Below are positions 43,207 through 51,645 of a stretch of DNA of 64,000 bases, one piece after another; position 1 is the stretch's first letter, and every line of letters begins with the position of its first letter. The notes beneath the pieces were generated by a model that saw nothing but the letters and a program-made list of their open reading frames with translations, was not told the DNA's origin and searched no databases. The position numbers and the translations under genes are program-made. Origin of the DNA: Ruminococcus sp. (GTDB lineage: Bacteria > Bacillota > Clostridia > Oscillospirales > Acutalibacteraceae); NCBI GenBank assembly GCA_017457955.1, contig JAFTGL010000004.1, forward strand, positions 124,001 through 188,000. Reading direction: 5' to 3'.

Positions 43207-44532
43207 ATGAAAAGGATCATTCGTTTGTTTTCGCTCTTTGCGGCGCTCGTTCTTTTGTTCTGCGCCGTTTCCGCTGTTTCCTCGTCCGCGCTGACCTTTG
43301 ATTGCGACGTGGAGCAGTATTCCGATTCCCTCTTGATGGTCAACCTCGACACCGGCATGGAGGTCTTTTCCAAAGAGGCGGACACCCGCCGTTATCCCGC
43401 CGCTCTGACGAAGGTGATGACCTACATCGTCGCCGCGGAGGCTTTTGACGATTTTGATACCGAGATCCCGATCAAGCAGAGCTGTATCGACGCGGTCGTG
43501 AACGGCGGCATGTACTGCTCGGGCGTCGACTGGTACGTCGGCGAGACGATGACCGTCACCGATCTTTTATATGCGATGATGCTGCCCATCGGGCACGACG
43601 CCGCGATGGTGCTGGCGGATTATGTCGGCGAGGGAAAATTACAGAACTTTGTCGACAAGATGAACGCGAAGGCGCAGGAGCTGGGCTGTGACGATACCCA
43701 CTTCACCAACCCCTTCGGCACCCATGACGAGAACCATTACACGACAGCCCGCGACCTGTACAAGATCACCAAGTACGCGATGGGACTGCCGATGTTCTCG
43801 AAGATCTGCGATACCGCTACTTACTATGTTCGCGAGGACGACGACGTACCGTTCATCACCACCAACTGGATGGTGGACCCCGGACGCGGGGGAGAGTATT
43901 ACTATGTCTACGCGACAGGCGTCAAGAACGGCTCCACCCAGCAGGCGGGACGCTGTCTGATCGCGAACGCGGTCTATGAAGGCTACGCCTACATGTGTAT
44001 CTGCCTGCACGCTCCCTATGATGAGAATAAGGACGAGAACGAGCAGTACTGCATGATAGAAGCGGCGAATATGTTCCGATGGGCATTTCTGAACCTTTCC
44101 TTTGTCACGCCCGTCACCAAGGACACGCCGATCTGCGAGCAGAAGGTCGACCACGCGTGGGATACCGAGAGCATCCTTCTCGTCCCCGAGAATGATCTCA
44201 ACGTCATCCTGCCCGACGACTACTCCGAGGGCGACGTCAAGATCGTCCCCGATAACACCGACTCGGTCAGCGCGCCGATCAACAAGGGTGATATCGTCAC
44301 GACGGCGACCGTCTATTACAAGGGCGAAGCGTTCACGCAGATCAATCTGGTATCGAACGACAACGTCGGCGTCAGCCCGATCCTGTACACCACGGACGCG
44401 ATCCGCGGAGTGCTGACTTCACCGTGGTTTTTGATCGCGGTCGGACTGGTGGTCGTGCTGTTCATCATCTACGTCTCGGTTTCTTCCTCTTACGCGAAGA
44501 AGCGCAAGCGCGGTAAAAAGAATCAAAGATAA
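43207..44532 (+). CDS. DacF-like D-alanyl-D-alanine carboxypeptidase family protein, active site lost (2)
   Basis: A 441-residue paralogue of the preceding protein, with a signal peptide (residues 1-28), an S11-like domain and a C-terminal membrane helix (about 408-428) followed by a basic tail. The SxxK serine is replaced by alanine: YPAALTKVMT (A66; K69 is kept). The SxN site reads I-G-H, and the KTG box reads K-N-G in GVKNGSTQQAGRC. It therefore keeps the fold but not the nucleophile. The start ATG 43207 is four bases after the upstream stop; a terminator follows it. Confidence 0.82.
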   Translation: MKRIIRLFSLFAALVLLFCAVSAVSSSALTFDCDVEQYSDSLLMVNLDTGMEVFSKEADTRRYPAALTKVMTYIVAAEAFDDFDTEIPIKQSCIDAVVNGGMYCSGVDWYVGETMTVTDLLYAMMLPIGHDAAMVLADYVGEGKLQNFVDKMNAKAQELGCDDTHFTNPFGTHDENHYTTARDLYKITKYAMGLPMFSKICDTATYYVREDDDVPFITTNWMVDPGRGGEYYYVYATGVKNGSTQQAGRCLIANAVYEGYAYMCICLHAPYDENKDENEQYCMIEAANMFRWAFLNLSFVTPVTKDTPICEQKVDHAWDTESILLVPENDLNVILPDDYSEGDVKIVPDNTDSVSAPINKGDIVTTATVYYKGEAFTQINLVSNDNVGVSPILYTTDAIRGVLTSPWFLIAVGLVVVLFIIYVSVSSSYAKKRKRGKKNQR

Positions 44533-44540
44533 TGAGCGGG

Positions 44541-44571
44541 GGCTGCTGTATGAAACAGCAGCCTTTTTTTC
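44541..44571 (+). terminator. terminator after the DacF-like pair
   Basis: The stem GGCTGCTG / CAGCAGCC with a TATGAAA loop is followed by seven T. Confidence 0.92.
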
Positions 44572-44644
44572 GGTATTCACAGATTATTAATAGAACATTT
44601 GGTTTTCTGTAACTTTCACATGATAGTATTTACAAAACCTTAAC

Positions 44645-44673
44645 TTGACACTTTCAATACCATCCGATACAAT
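44645..44673 (+). promoter_or_regulatory. promoter for the 44736 membrane-protein gene
   Basis: TTGACA (44645-44650) and TACAAT (44668-44673), spacer 17. Confidence 0.75.
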
Positions 44674-44735
44674 ATATAGTAGATTATTAGGTGAAATGTC
44701 TCTTTTGGATAAGAAGCCTGTTAAGGAGTATGATT

Positions 44736-45857
44736 ATGAAGTCCAAATTAACCTGGGCGCCGTTCGTTCCGCTGGCGCTGGCCGCCTGCTTCTTCAAGCT
44801 GGCGCAGGGATTGCTGCCCGAAGGCGCTGTGTTAGGCTTGAGCGCGCTTGTGCTTGATTATCTGTATATGGCGGCGGTAGGTCTTATTTTTATCTTCGCG
44901 CTGATCTTCTGTCTGGTCGATAAAAAGATCTCGGCGTATTATCTGCCTCACCGCAATATCATCGCCGGACTGGTCGGATTGCTTCTGGCGCTCTTGCTGG
45001 CGGCTGACGGCGCGATGACCTTGCTGCGTGTGTTCGGTTCGGGCAATGTCAATGTGCTCAGTATCATCAGCTCAGTGCTTGCTTTGCTCAGCGCGATCCT
45101 CTTTATCGTGCTGGCTCTCAACCACATCACCCGCAATAAGGACAGCCGCAGCCTCACTCTGTTCAATGTGATGCCCGCGCTGCTGTGCGGCGTCAGAATG
45201 GTTCTCTGCTTTGTGAGCTTCACGACGATCTCCATCCGCTTGGCTGACGTCAGCAGTCTGATCTGCTATATTTTCGCGACCTTGTTCTTCTTCAACTACG
45301 CGGTGGCGCTTTCTCTGACAAAGACCAAGAACGCGGTGAAGAACTGTATGATGTACGGCTTTCCCGCTGTTGCCGCTCTGATCCCTTACGGCGTTTACCG
45401 CCTCTGGTTCACCTTTGATTCGCAGGATATCCTCAATAACGCCCAGCCCCTTGAAATGCTGCTGTTCGGTCTGTATATCCTCGCGGTGCTGATCGAGCTT
45501 TCCCTCTTTGTTAAGGATAAGGACAGCGTTGTTGTCATTGAAAACGAAGAGTCTTTGCCTGATATTTCCGATGAAAAGGTCGAGGGCTTTCTCGCAAGCA
45601 ATGTCAATGAGGACGAGAATGATATGAATGAGGACACCGCGTACCTTGAAACACGCGACACCGAGGACTTTTTGTATCAGGAGACGCCCATCGACGACGA
45701 TCCCGAGGTCAATGAGGAGGTCGCGAAGGATTTTGAAAGCTTTCTGACAGAAACGGCTGAGGAAGCTCCGGCTGACGATGACAGACCGAAGGACTATGAG
45801 TCGCGTCTCGACGAGATCGACAAGCTGATCATCGAGATCAACGGTCAGTCCGACTGA
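44736..45857 (+). CDS. multi-helix membrane protein with acidic cytoplasmic tail
   Basis: I do not recognise this 373-residue protein. It has about seven hydrophobic segments in residues 1-255 and then a strongly acidic, low-complexity tail (residues about 265-373; runs rich in Glu and Asp). ATG 44736 follows TAAGGAGTATG. It is followed after 37 bases by the dockerin protein on the same strand, so the two may be co-transcribed. Confidence 0.7.
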   Translation: MKSKLTWAPFVPLALAACFFKLAQGLLPEGAVLGLSALVLDYLYMAAVGLIFIFALIFCLVDKKISAYYLPHRNIIAGLVGLLLALLLAADGAMTLLRVFGSGNVNVLSIISSVLALLSAILFIVLALNHITRNKDSRSLTLFNVMPALLCGVRMVLCFVSFTTISIRLADVSSLICYIFATLFFFNYAVALSLTKTKNAVKNCMMYGFPAVAALIPYGVYRLWFTFDSQDILNNAQPLEMLLFGLYILAVLIELSLFVKDKDSVVVIENEESLPDISDEKVEGFLASNVNEDENDMNEDTAYLETRDTEDFLYQETPIDDDPEVNEEVAKDFESFLTETAEEAPADDDRPKDYESRLDEIDKLIIEINGQSD

Positions 45858-45894
45858 TCGTCAATGATAAACCAATGAAAAGGAGGATGACGGC

Positions 45895-47289
45895 ATGAAG
45901 AAACTGTTTGCTTGGATGATGGTTTGTGTGTTAGTGCTGTCGTCCTTTTTTGCTGTTCATGCTTTTGCGGCGTCTGATTTCGACGTGCAGAACGGCGTGC
46001 TGGTGAAGTACAACGGTACCTCGTCGGATGTGACCGTCCCGAGCGGCGTCACCGCTGTCGGGGCGACCGCCTTCATGAACAACACCGCTGTCCGCAGCGT
46101 GACCCTGCCGTCGTCGGTGTACGCGGTGGGGGAAAGAGCCTTCTGGGGCTGTACCGCTCTGAGTACCGTTTCGGGCGGCGATAACGTCAATGAGGTCGGC
46201 GATCTGGCGTTCCAAAACACGCCGTATCTCAACAATTCCACCGCGAAGTATCTGATGCTTGGCAATGTGCTCTTGTGGTATAACGGCACTGCCGACAGCG
46301 TGACGATCCCTTCGCGCTGTACCGCTGTCGCGTCCTACGCATTTTTGCGCTGTACATATCTTACCTCATTCACCGCCTATGAGGGCTTGATCAGCGTGGG
46401 CACGGGCGCTTTCTATGGGTGCTCCAAGCTCAGCTCCGTCAGCCTGCCGTCCACTGTCAGCTCTGTCGGCGCTTATGCCTTTGACGGCACGCCGTATCTC
46501 AGCGCGTCCGGCGCTTTCGCCGTAGACGGCGACGGTGTATTGATAAAATATAACGGCTCTGACAGTAATGTCGAGATCCCCTACGGGGTGAAGCGTATCG
46601 CTCCCCATGCCTTTGAAAGCTCCAAGATCACGTCGGTCACGGTTCCCGAGACCGTTTACGCGATCGACGCGCTTGCTTTCGCGGATTGTACAGGCTTATC
46701 CGAGATCGACCTCTCCGACGGACTTGTCATGATCGGCGACAGCGCTTTTCGCGGCTGTAAGTCGCTGACACAGCTTATTACCCCTTCGACCCTGTCCTAT
46801 ATCGGTCAGAAGGCTTTTACAGGCTCCGCGCTCACGGGCGCTTCTTTGCCGGGTGATGATCTGACCGTCTCGTATAACGCCTTCAAGGGCTGTGAAAGCC
46901 TGAACTATGTACTGCTGTCAAGCGGCGTGACCGCGGTTTACGACAACGCCTTTGACGGGTGCAAGGCGCTCGGCGGCGTATCCGTGCCGAAGAATCTGAC
47001 GGATATTTCTTCCGCTTCCTTCAGCGGCTGTGGCAATGTTACCGTCTGCTGTGACGCCGACACAAAGGCGCTTACCGCGCTGTCGGCTTATCCCGCCAAC
47101 ACCTTGATGGGCGACGTGGACGGCGACGAACTGCTCAGCATTATCGACGCGAGTCATATCCAGTGCTTCCGCGCGAAGATCGAGGATTTTTCGGGCGCTC
47201 AGACTGCCGCCGCGGATATCAATTTTGACGGAGAAGCCAACATCATCGACGCGGTCGATATCCAGAAAACGATCGCGAAAATCGATTGA
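45895..47289 (+). CDS. secreted leucine-rich-repeat (BspA-like) protein with C-terminal dockerin
   Basis: A 464-residue protein. Residues 1-26 are a signal peptide ending AFA. Residues about 30-395 hold repeats of the LRR_5/BspA type (patterns such as AVGATAFMNN, SVTLPSSV, IGDSAFRGCKSLT). Residues 405-462 are a type-I dockerin: two calcium-loop segments, GDVDGDELLSIIDASHIQ and ADINFDGEANIIDAVDIQ, each followed by a helix. Dockerins plug into cohesins on a scaffoldin, so the protein is probably carried on a cell-surface multi-enzyme complex. AAAAGGAGGATGACGGC precedes the ATG. Confidence 0.9.
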   Translation: MKKLFAWMMVCVLVLSSFFAVHAFAASDFDVQNGVLVKYNGTSSDVTVPSGVTAVGATAFMNNTAVRSVTLPSSVYAVGERAFWGCTALSTVSGGDNVNEVGDLAFQNTPYLNNSTAKYLMLGNVLLWYNGTADSVTIPSRCTAVASYAFLRCTYLTSFTAYEGLISVGTGAFYGCSKLSSVSLPSTVSSVGAYAFDGTPYLSASGAFAVDGDGVLIKYNGSDSNVEIPYGVKRIAPHAFESSKITSVTVPETVYAIDALAFADCTGLSEIDLSDGLVMIGDSAFRGCKSLTQLITPSTLSYIGQKAFTGSALTGASLPGDDLTVSYNAFKGCESLNYVLLSSGVTAVYDNAFDGCKALGGVSVPKNLTDISSASFSGCGNVTVCCDADTKALTALSAYPANTLMGDVDGDELLSIIDASHIQCFRAKIEDFSGAQTAAADINFDGEANIIDAVDIQKTIAKID

Positions 47290-47317
47290 TACTTCGTATA
47301 AAATTTTTGACAAACAA

Positions 47318-47346
47318 TTGACAATCGGTCATGTTGGTGTTATATT
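47318..47346 (+). promoter_or_regulatory. promoter of the thrS T-box
   Basis: TTGACA (47318-47323) and TATATT (47341-47346) are 17 bases apart; a second TTGACA lies at 47307. Confidence 0.8.
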
Positions 47347-47352
47347 AATCTT

Positions 47353-47597
47353 TGAACCGAATATTCAGATAGGGGACATGTCCGCTTATCGGAGCTGAAG
47401 AGAGCCGTCGGTCGGTGCGAGACGGCGCGAAGGTCTGCGGGATACCACCCCTCGTATCTATGGATACGTCTCGCTCAGGAAATGGGGCGACGTGAGCCGC
47501 GTTAAGGCTTTTGAATGAGGGTACATTCGTACCGAATCAGGTGGAACCGCGTTTATACGCCCTGTTGCTTCATTTGGAGCAGCAGGGCTTTATTTTA
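47353..47597 (+). promoter_or_regulatory. T-box riboswitch, specifier ACC (Thr)
   Basis: Stem I has the AGAGAG and GGTCGGTGCGAG loops; the 3' side reads ACC-ACCCC-TCGT, with the threonine codon at 47444-47446. The antiterminator core AGGTGGAACCGCG is near 47539-47551, and GCCCTGTTGCTTC / GGAGCAGCAGGGC plus a T-run forms the terminator. It is in front of thrS, as expected, and fills the 47290-47637 gap. Confidence 0.95.
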
Positions 47598-47637
47598 TAT
47601 CAGATGACAATTGTCAGAGAATAAAGGAGACGATATT

Positions 47638-49581
47638 ATGATCAATGTAGAGCTTAAGGGCGGCGTTGTTCAGCAGTTTGAAGAGAACATCACCCCCGCC
47701 GAGATCGCCAAATCCATTTCGATGGGTCTGTACCGCAATGTTTGCGCCGCCATGGTCGACGGCAAGGTGTGCGACCTGCGCACCGAGCTGACCGCTGACT
47801 GCAAGCTGCAGCTGCTGACCTTCGACGATGATGAAGGTAAGCAGGCGTTCTGGCACACCACCTCTCATATCCTCGCGCAGGCGGTCAAGCGCTTGTATCC
47901 CGAGGCAAAGCTCGCGATCGGTCCTTCCATCGACGAGGGCTTCTACTATGATTTTGACGTCGAGAAGCCGTTCGACCGTGATGACCTCGATAAGATCGAA
48001 GCCGAGATGAAGAAGATCGTCAAGTCGGGTATCGAGATCTCCCGCTTTGAGAAACAGCCGCAGGACGCGCTGGATTTTCTGAACGAGATCGGGGAACCCT
48101 ATAAGGTAGAGTTAGCGAGCGAGCATGCCGGCAAAGGCGAGCCGATCAGCTTCTATAAGCAGGCGGAATTCGTCGACCTGTGCGCGGGACCTCACCTCAT
48201 GAGCGTCGCTCCCGTCAAGGCGTTCAAGCTGACCAACTGCACCGGCGCTTACTGGCGCGGCGATTCTAAAAATCAGCAGATGTGCCGTGTTTACGGCATT
48301 TCGTTCCCGAAGGCGGCTATGCTGGAGGAATATATCACCAAGAGGGAAGAAGCCTTAAAGCGCGATCACAACAAGCTCGGCAGAGAGCTGGAGCTGTTCA
48401 CCACCGTTGACTATATCGGTCAGGGTCTCGCGATCATGCTCCCCAAGGGCGCGCGTATCATCCAGCTTCTCCAGCGTTTTGTCGAAGACTTAGAGCAGGC
48501 GAACGGCTGGCAGCTGACCAAAACTCCCTTTATGGCGAAATCCGACCTGTACAAGATCAGCGGTCACTGGGACCACTATCAGGACGGCATGTTCATCCTC
48601 GGCGATCCCAACAGCGAAGAGGATGTTTACGCCCTGCGCCCGATGACCTGCCCATTCCAGTATCAGGTGTTCCTCAACCGCGGCAGAAGCTACCGCGACC
48701 TGCCCATGCGTTTGAATGAGACCTCGACCCTGTTCAGAAATGAAGCCAGCGGCGAAATGCACGGTCTGATCCGTCTCAGACAGTTCACCATCAGCGAAGG
48801 TCATTTGATGTGCACCCCCGAGCAGTTGGAGGGTGAGTTCGCACACTGTCTGGAGCTTGCGATGTACTGCCTTAAGACCTTGGGGCTTGACAACGACGTC
48901 AGCTACCGCTTCTCCCAGTGGGATCCCGATGACCGCGAGAAGTACATCGGTACCAAAGAGGAATGGGACGAGGTACAGGGCATGATGGGCAAGATCCTCG
49001 ACGACCTCGGCGTAGAATATAAAATCGGCATCGGCGAAGCGGCGTTCTACGGTCCCAAGCTCGATATCCAGATCAAGAATGTGTTCGGCAAGGAAGATAC
49101 CCTCATCACCATCCAGATCGACCCGATGATCGCCGAGAAGTTCGGCATGGAATATGTCGATCGCGACAACGTCAAGAAGCACCCGTATATCATCCACCGC
49201 ACCTCTATCGGCTGTTATGAGCGCACACTTGCACTCCTGATCGAGAAGTACGCAGGCGCGTTCCCGCTGTGGCTCGCTCCCGTACAGGTCAAGCTGCTTC
49301 CCATCGCCGACCGTCACCTCGACCGTCTCTATGAGATCAAGAAGGAGCTCGACGCCATGGGCATGCGCACCGAGGTGGACGACCGCTCCGAGAAGATCGG
49401 CTACAAGATCCGCGAGGCGCAGGTACAGAAGATCCCGTACATGGTCATCATCGGCGACAAGGATATCGAGAACAACACCGTTTCCATCCGTCACCGCAAG
49501 GACGGCGACCTCGGCTCCATGAGTCTTGAAGAATTCAAGGCTATGATGAAGGAAGAGATCGACACCAAGGCAATCAAATAA
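47638..49581 (+). CDS. thrS: threonyl-tRNA synthetase
   Basis: A 647-residue class II synthetase with the N-terminal TGS domain, the editing domain (HTTSHILAQAVKRLYP), the catalytic core (RPMTCPFQYQVF, LRQFTISEGHLMC, HRTSIGCYERTL) and the C-terminal anticodon-binding domain (PVQVKLLPIADRH). It charges tRNA-Thr. ATG 47638 has ATAAAGGAGACG. It is controlled by the threonine T-box upstream. Confidence 0.97.
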   Translation: MINVELKGGVVQQFEENITPAEIAKSISMGLYRNVCAAMVDGKVCDLRTELTADCKLQLLTFDDDEGKQAFWHTTSHILAQAVKRLYPEAKLAIGPSIDEGFYYDFDVEKPFDRDDLDKIEAEMKKIVKSGIEISRFEKQPQDALDFLNEIGEPYKVELASEHAGKGEPISFYKQAEFVDLCAGPHLMSVAPVKAFKLTNCTGAYWRGDSKNQQMCRVYGISFPKAAMLEEYITKREEALKRDHNKLGRELELFTTVDYIGQGLAIMLPKGARIIQLLQRFVEDLEQANGWQLTKTPFMAKSDLYKISGHWDHYQDGMFILGDPNSEEDVYALRPMTCPFQYQVFLNRGRSYRDLPMRLNETSTLFRNEASGEMHGLIRLRQFTISEGHLMCTPEQLEGEFAHCLELAMYCLKTLGLDNDVSYRFSQWDPDDREKYIGTKEEWDEVQGMMGKILDDLGVEYKIGIGEAAFYGPKLDIQIKNVFGKEDTLITIQIDPMIAEKFGMEYVDRDNVKKHPYIIHRTSIGCYERTLALLIEKYAGAFPLWLAPVQVKLLPIADRHLDRLYEIKKELDAMGMRTEVDDRSEKIGYKIREAQVQKIPYMVIIGDKDIENNTVSIRHRKDGDLGSMSLEEFKAMMKEEIDTKAIK

Positions 49582-49635
49582 TCAAACGACAGGGGAGGGG
49601 CGTATCATCCGCTCCTCCCGATATATAGGGTAACC

Positions 49636-50433
49636 GTGAGCAGAAAACTGAGAAACATCAAACCGAGAAAAGTGAATCGAGGCGCTTTTGAAGAGCAAAA
49701 GCAGCGAGAGGAAAACGCGGTGCAGAACCAGCGCGCGTTATTGTTCATCCTCCCGCTGGTTATGCTCGCGATCCTGGCGGTCGGTATCTTCTTCGGTTTC
49801 AAGTTTTATCAGAATTCTGTCAGCGACCGCACGCCGATCACTCCGTCCGAATTTGTCGAGGACGCGTCCGAGTCGTCGAATCCGATGTTCCTGCGGGCGG
49901 TCAACTCCGCGTCACCGCTGTCGGAGAGCTTTGTTCCCGAGATCACCGAGTCCTGCGGGATCGAGATTTCCCCTGACGCCGCGGCAAGCCTTGAAATGAT
50001 GGTAGATGACGCGAAGGACAACGGCTTTGACCTGATGGTGGTGGAGGGATATATCTCCTACGCCGATCAGGAGGAGCGCTATGATAACGCCGTGCAGGAG
50101 TACCGAAAAAAGTCCGACGCGAGTCTCGTGATGGCGGAAGCGCACGTCAAAAAGGAGCTGCCCCCCGCGGGCGAGAGCGAACAGCAGACGGGACTGATCG
50201 TCTATCTGACAGTGAAAACCGACGGCAAATTCGCTGATACGCCCGCTTACTCGTGGCTTGTGCGGCATTGTGTGGATTACGGCTTCATCCTGCGCTATCC
50301 CGAGAAGGAGAACGCGGGCGGGATGTCGTATTCATCCCACTTGTTCCGCTATGTCGGACGCTCAAACGCCCTGAATATGCGCGCGCTCAACATGAATTTT
50401 GACGAGTTTATCGCGTATACGGCGGCGCAATAA
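49636..50433 (+). CDS. VanY-like (peptidase M15B) membrane protein, zinc ligands missing
   Basis: A 265-residue protein with one N-terminal membrane helix (about 35-55) and an extracytoplasmic domain of the D,D-carboxypeptidase VanY fold (VVEGYISYADQEERYD, then QTGLIVYLTV, then LVRHCVDYGFILRYPEKE and FRYVG). The SxHxxGxAxD zinc motif reads SEQQTGLIVY, with Q183 in place of the His and Y190 in place of the Asp. It is probably a non-catalytic peptidoglycan-binding relative. The start is GTG 49636 with a weak site; it follows thrS by 54 bases. Confidence 0.75.
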   Translation: MSRKLRNIKPRKVNRGAFEEQKQREENAVQNQRALLFILPLVMLAILAVGIFFGFKFYQNSVSDRTPITPSEFVEDASESSNPMFLRAVNSASPLSESFVPEITESCGIEISPDAAASLEMMVDDAKDNGFDLMVVEGYISYADQEERYDNAVQEYRKKSDASLVMAEAHVKKELPPAGESEQQTGLIVYLTVKTDGKFADTPAYSWLVRHCVDYGFILRYPEKENAGGMSYSSHLFRYVGRSNALNMRALNMNFDEFIAYTAAQ

Positions 50434-50464
50434 CGGATTTGCTCAGAAAAATATAAAAAAAGTC

Positions 50465-50493
50465 TTGCATTTTGCGGAACGTTAGTGTATAAT
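50465..50493 (+). promoter_or_regulatory. promoter for rpmE
   Basis: TTGCAT (50465-50470) and TATAAT (50488-50493) with a 17-base spacer. Confidence 0.75.
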
Positions 50494-50535
50494 AACAACG
50501 TTACTTATGGCTATTGAGTGAAAGAGGTGAATGAA

Positions 50536-50739
50536 ATGCAGGAGAAGATCCATCCTAACTATGGTCAGACTACCATTACCTGCGCTTGCGGTAATGTGAT
50601 CGAGACCGGTTCTACCAAGAAGGATATCCGTGTTGAAATTTGCTCCAAGTGCCACCCGTTCTTTACCGGTAAACAGAAGCTTGTTGATACAGGCGGCCGT
50701 GTTGACCGTTTCAAGAAGCGCTTCGGTATGGAGAAATAA
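50536..50739 (+). CDS. rpmE: 50S ribosomal protein L31 (zinc-binding form)
   Basis: A 67-residue ribosomal protein with the zinc-ribbon cysteines CAC and CSKC (the C+ form), HPNYG at the N-terminus and HPFFTGKQK in the middle. ATG 50536 follows GAAAGAGGTGAATG. Small genes of this kind are often zinc-regulated, but no operator is visible here. Confidence 0.97.
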   Translation: MQEKIHPNYGQTTITCACGNVIETGSTKKDIRVEICSKCHPFFTGKQKLVDTGGRVDRFKKRFGMEK

Positions 50740-50752
50740 TGAAACAGAGCTT

Positions 50753-50787
50753 AAGGCGGTACATCGGTACCGCCTTACTTAGTTTTT
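50753..50787 (+). terminator. terminator after rpmE
   Basis: The stem AAGGCGGTAC / GGTACCGCCTT is followed by ACTTAGTTTTTT. Confidence 0.8.
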
Positions 50788-50810
50788 TAAAGGCTCCCTT
50801 TGGTAAAGGT

Positions 50811-50853
50811 GAGGTGTTGTCCAAATCTTCGATTTGGCACACAACACCCATGC
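50811..50853. repeat. GAGGTG/CACCCATGC hairpin element, copy C
   Basis: A 43-base hairpin GGTGTTGT-CCAAATC-TTC-GATTTGG-CAC-ACAACACC opened by GA and closed by CATGC, the same length as copy A. It splits an outer repeat: AAAGGCTCCCTTTGGTAAAGG on the left and GAGCTGTCAGCGCCAGCTGA with CTGAGGGATTG on the right. Confidence 0.65.
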
Positions 50854-50917
50854 AGAGGAAGAGCTGTCAGCGCCAGCTGACTGAGGGATTGTATTAATTA
50901 CTGATTGACATTTATCT

Positions 50918-51538
50918 ATGAATACATATAAAACCGTAAAAGCCTTCGCCTCTGACGAACTGGTCGAAAAGCGCTCGCGCTTCATCGGCTACTGTAAGCC
51001 TGTCTCTACGCAGGACGAGGCGATCACCTTTATCAATGAAATCAAAAGTAAACACTGGGACGCGCGGCATAACGTCTATGCCTACGTGATCAAGGATGAG
51101 GGAGTCTCACGCTACAGCGACGATAACGAGCCGCAGGGTACTGCGGGCATCCCCGTCCTCGACGCGATCCGCAAGCGCGGTATCACCGACTGCGTTGTGG
51201 TGGTCACCCGCTATTTCGGCGGCGTACTGCTCGGCGCGGGCGGCTTGGTGCGCGCCTATTCCGCCGCGGCAAAGCTCGCGATCGACTCAGCACAGGAGCG
51301 TGAGATGGAAATGTGCTCTGTCTGCACGCTGCGCTGTTCCTATACCATGTACGGCAAGATACCTGCCCTTGTCGCAAGATTCGGCGGCAGTATCGACGAC
51401 TCGGACTTCACCGACGACGTCTCCCTTACCTTCCACTTGCCCGAAGATCATTTTGACGCTTTCAACAAGGCGCTCAGCGAAGAATCCTCGGGAAAGTACG
51501 CGGCTGAGGAAATAAATAAAAAATTTTTTGATAAATAA
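50918..51538 (+). CDS. yigZ: YigZ/IMPACT-family protein
   Basis: A 206-residue protein of the UPF0029/YigZ family. The N-terminal domain has RSRFIGYCKPV and WDARHNVYAYVI; DNEPQGTAGIPVLDAI, VVVTRYFGGVLLGAGGLVRAYS are signatures, followed by an EF-G-like C-terminal domain (DUF1949). Function is not firmly known; relatives bind nucleotides or affect translation and stress responses. Confidence 0.92.
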   Translation: MNTYKTVKAFASDELVEKRSRFIGYCKPVSTQDEAITFINEIKSKHWDARHNVYAYVIKDEGVSRYSDDNEPQGTAGIPVLDAIRKRGITDCVVVVTRYFGGVLLGAGGLVRAYSAAAKLAIDSAQEREMEMCSVCTLRCSYTMYGKIPALVARFGGSIDDSDFTDDVSLTFHLPEDHFDAFNKALSEESSGKYAAEEINKKFFDK

Positions 51539-51645
51539 AAGGGTATTTGCCGCTTTTTGCGTAAATAATAAATGTGACTTTCATTTTTCGGGATATTCGC
51601 TCGAAATGCGGTTATAATGAATAATTGATTGGATTTGGAGTAACT

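Noticed and set aside
48490..49494. 334-residue open frame on the minus strand
   Set aside because: It is antisense to thrS, has no ribosome site and its Asp/Leu/Val-rich composition is what the opposite strand of this codon usage gives.
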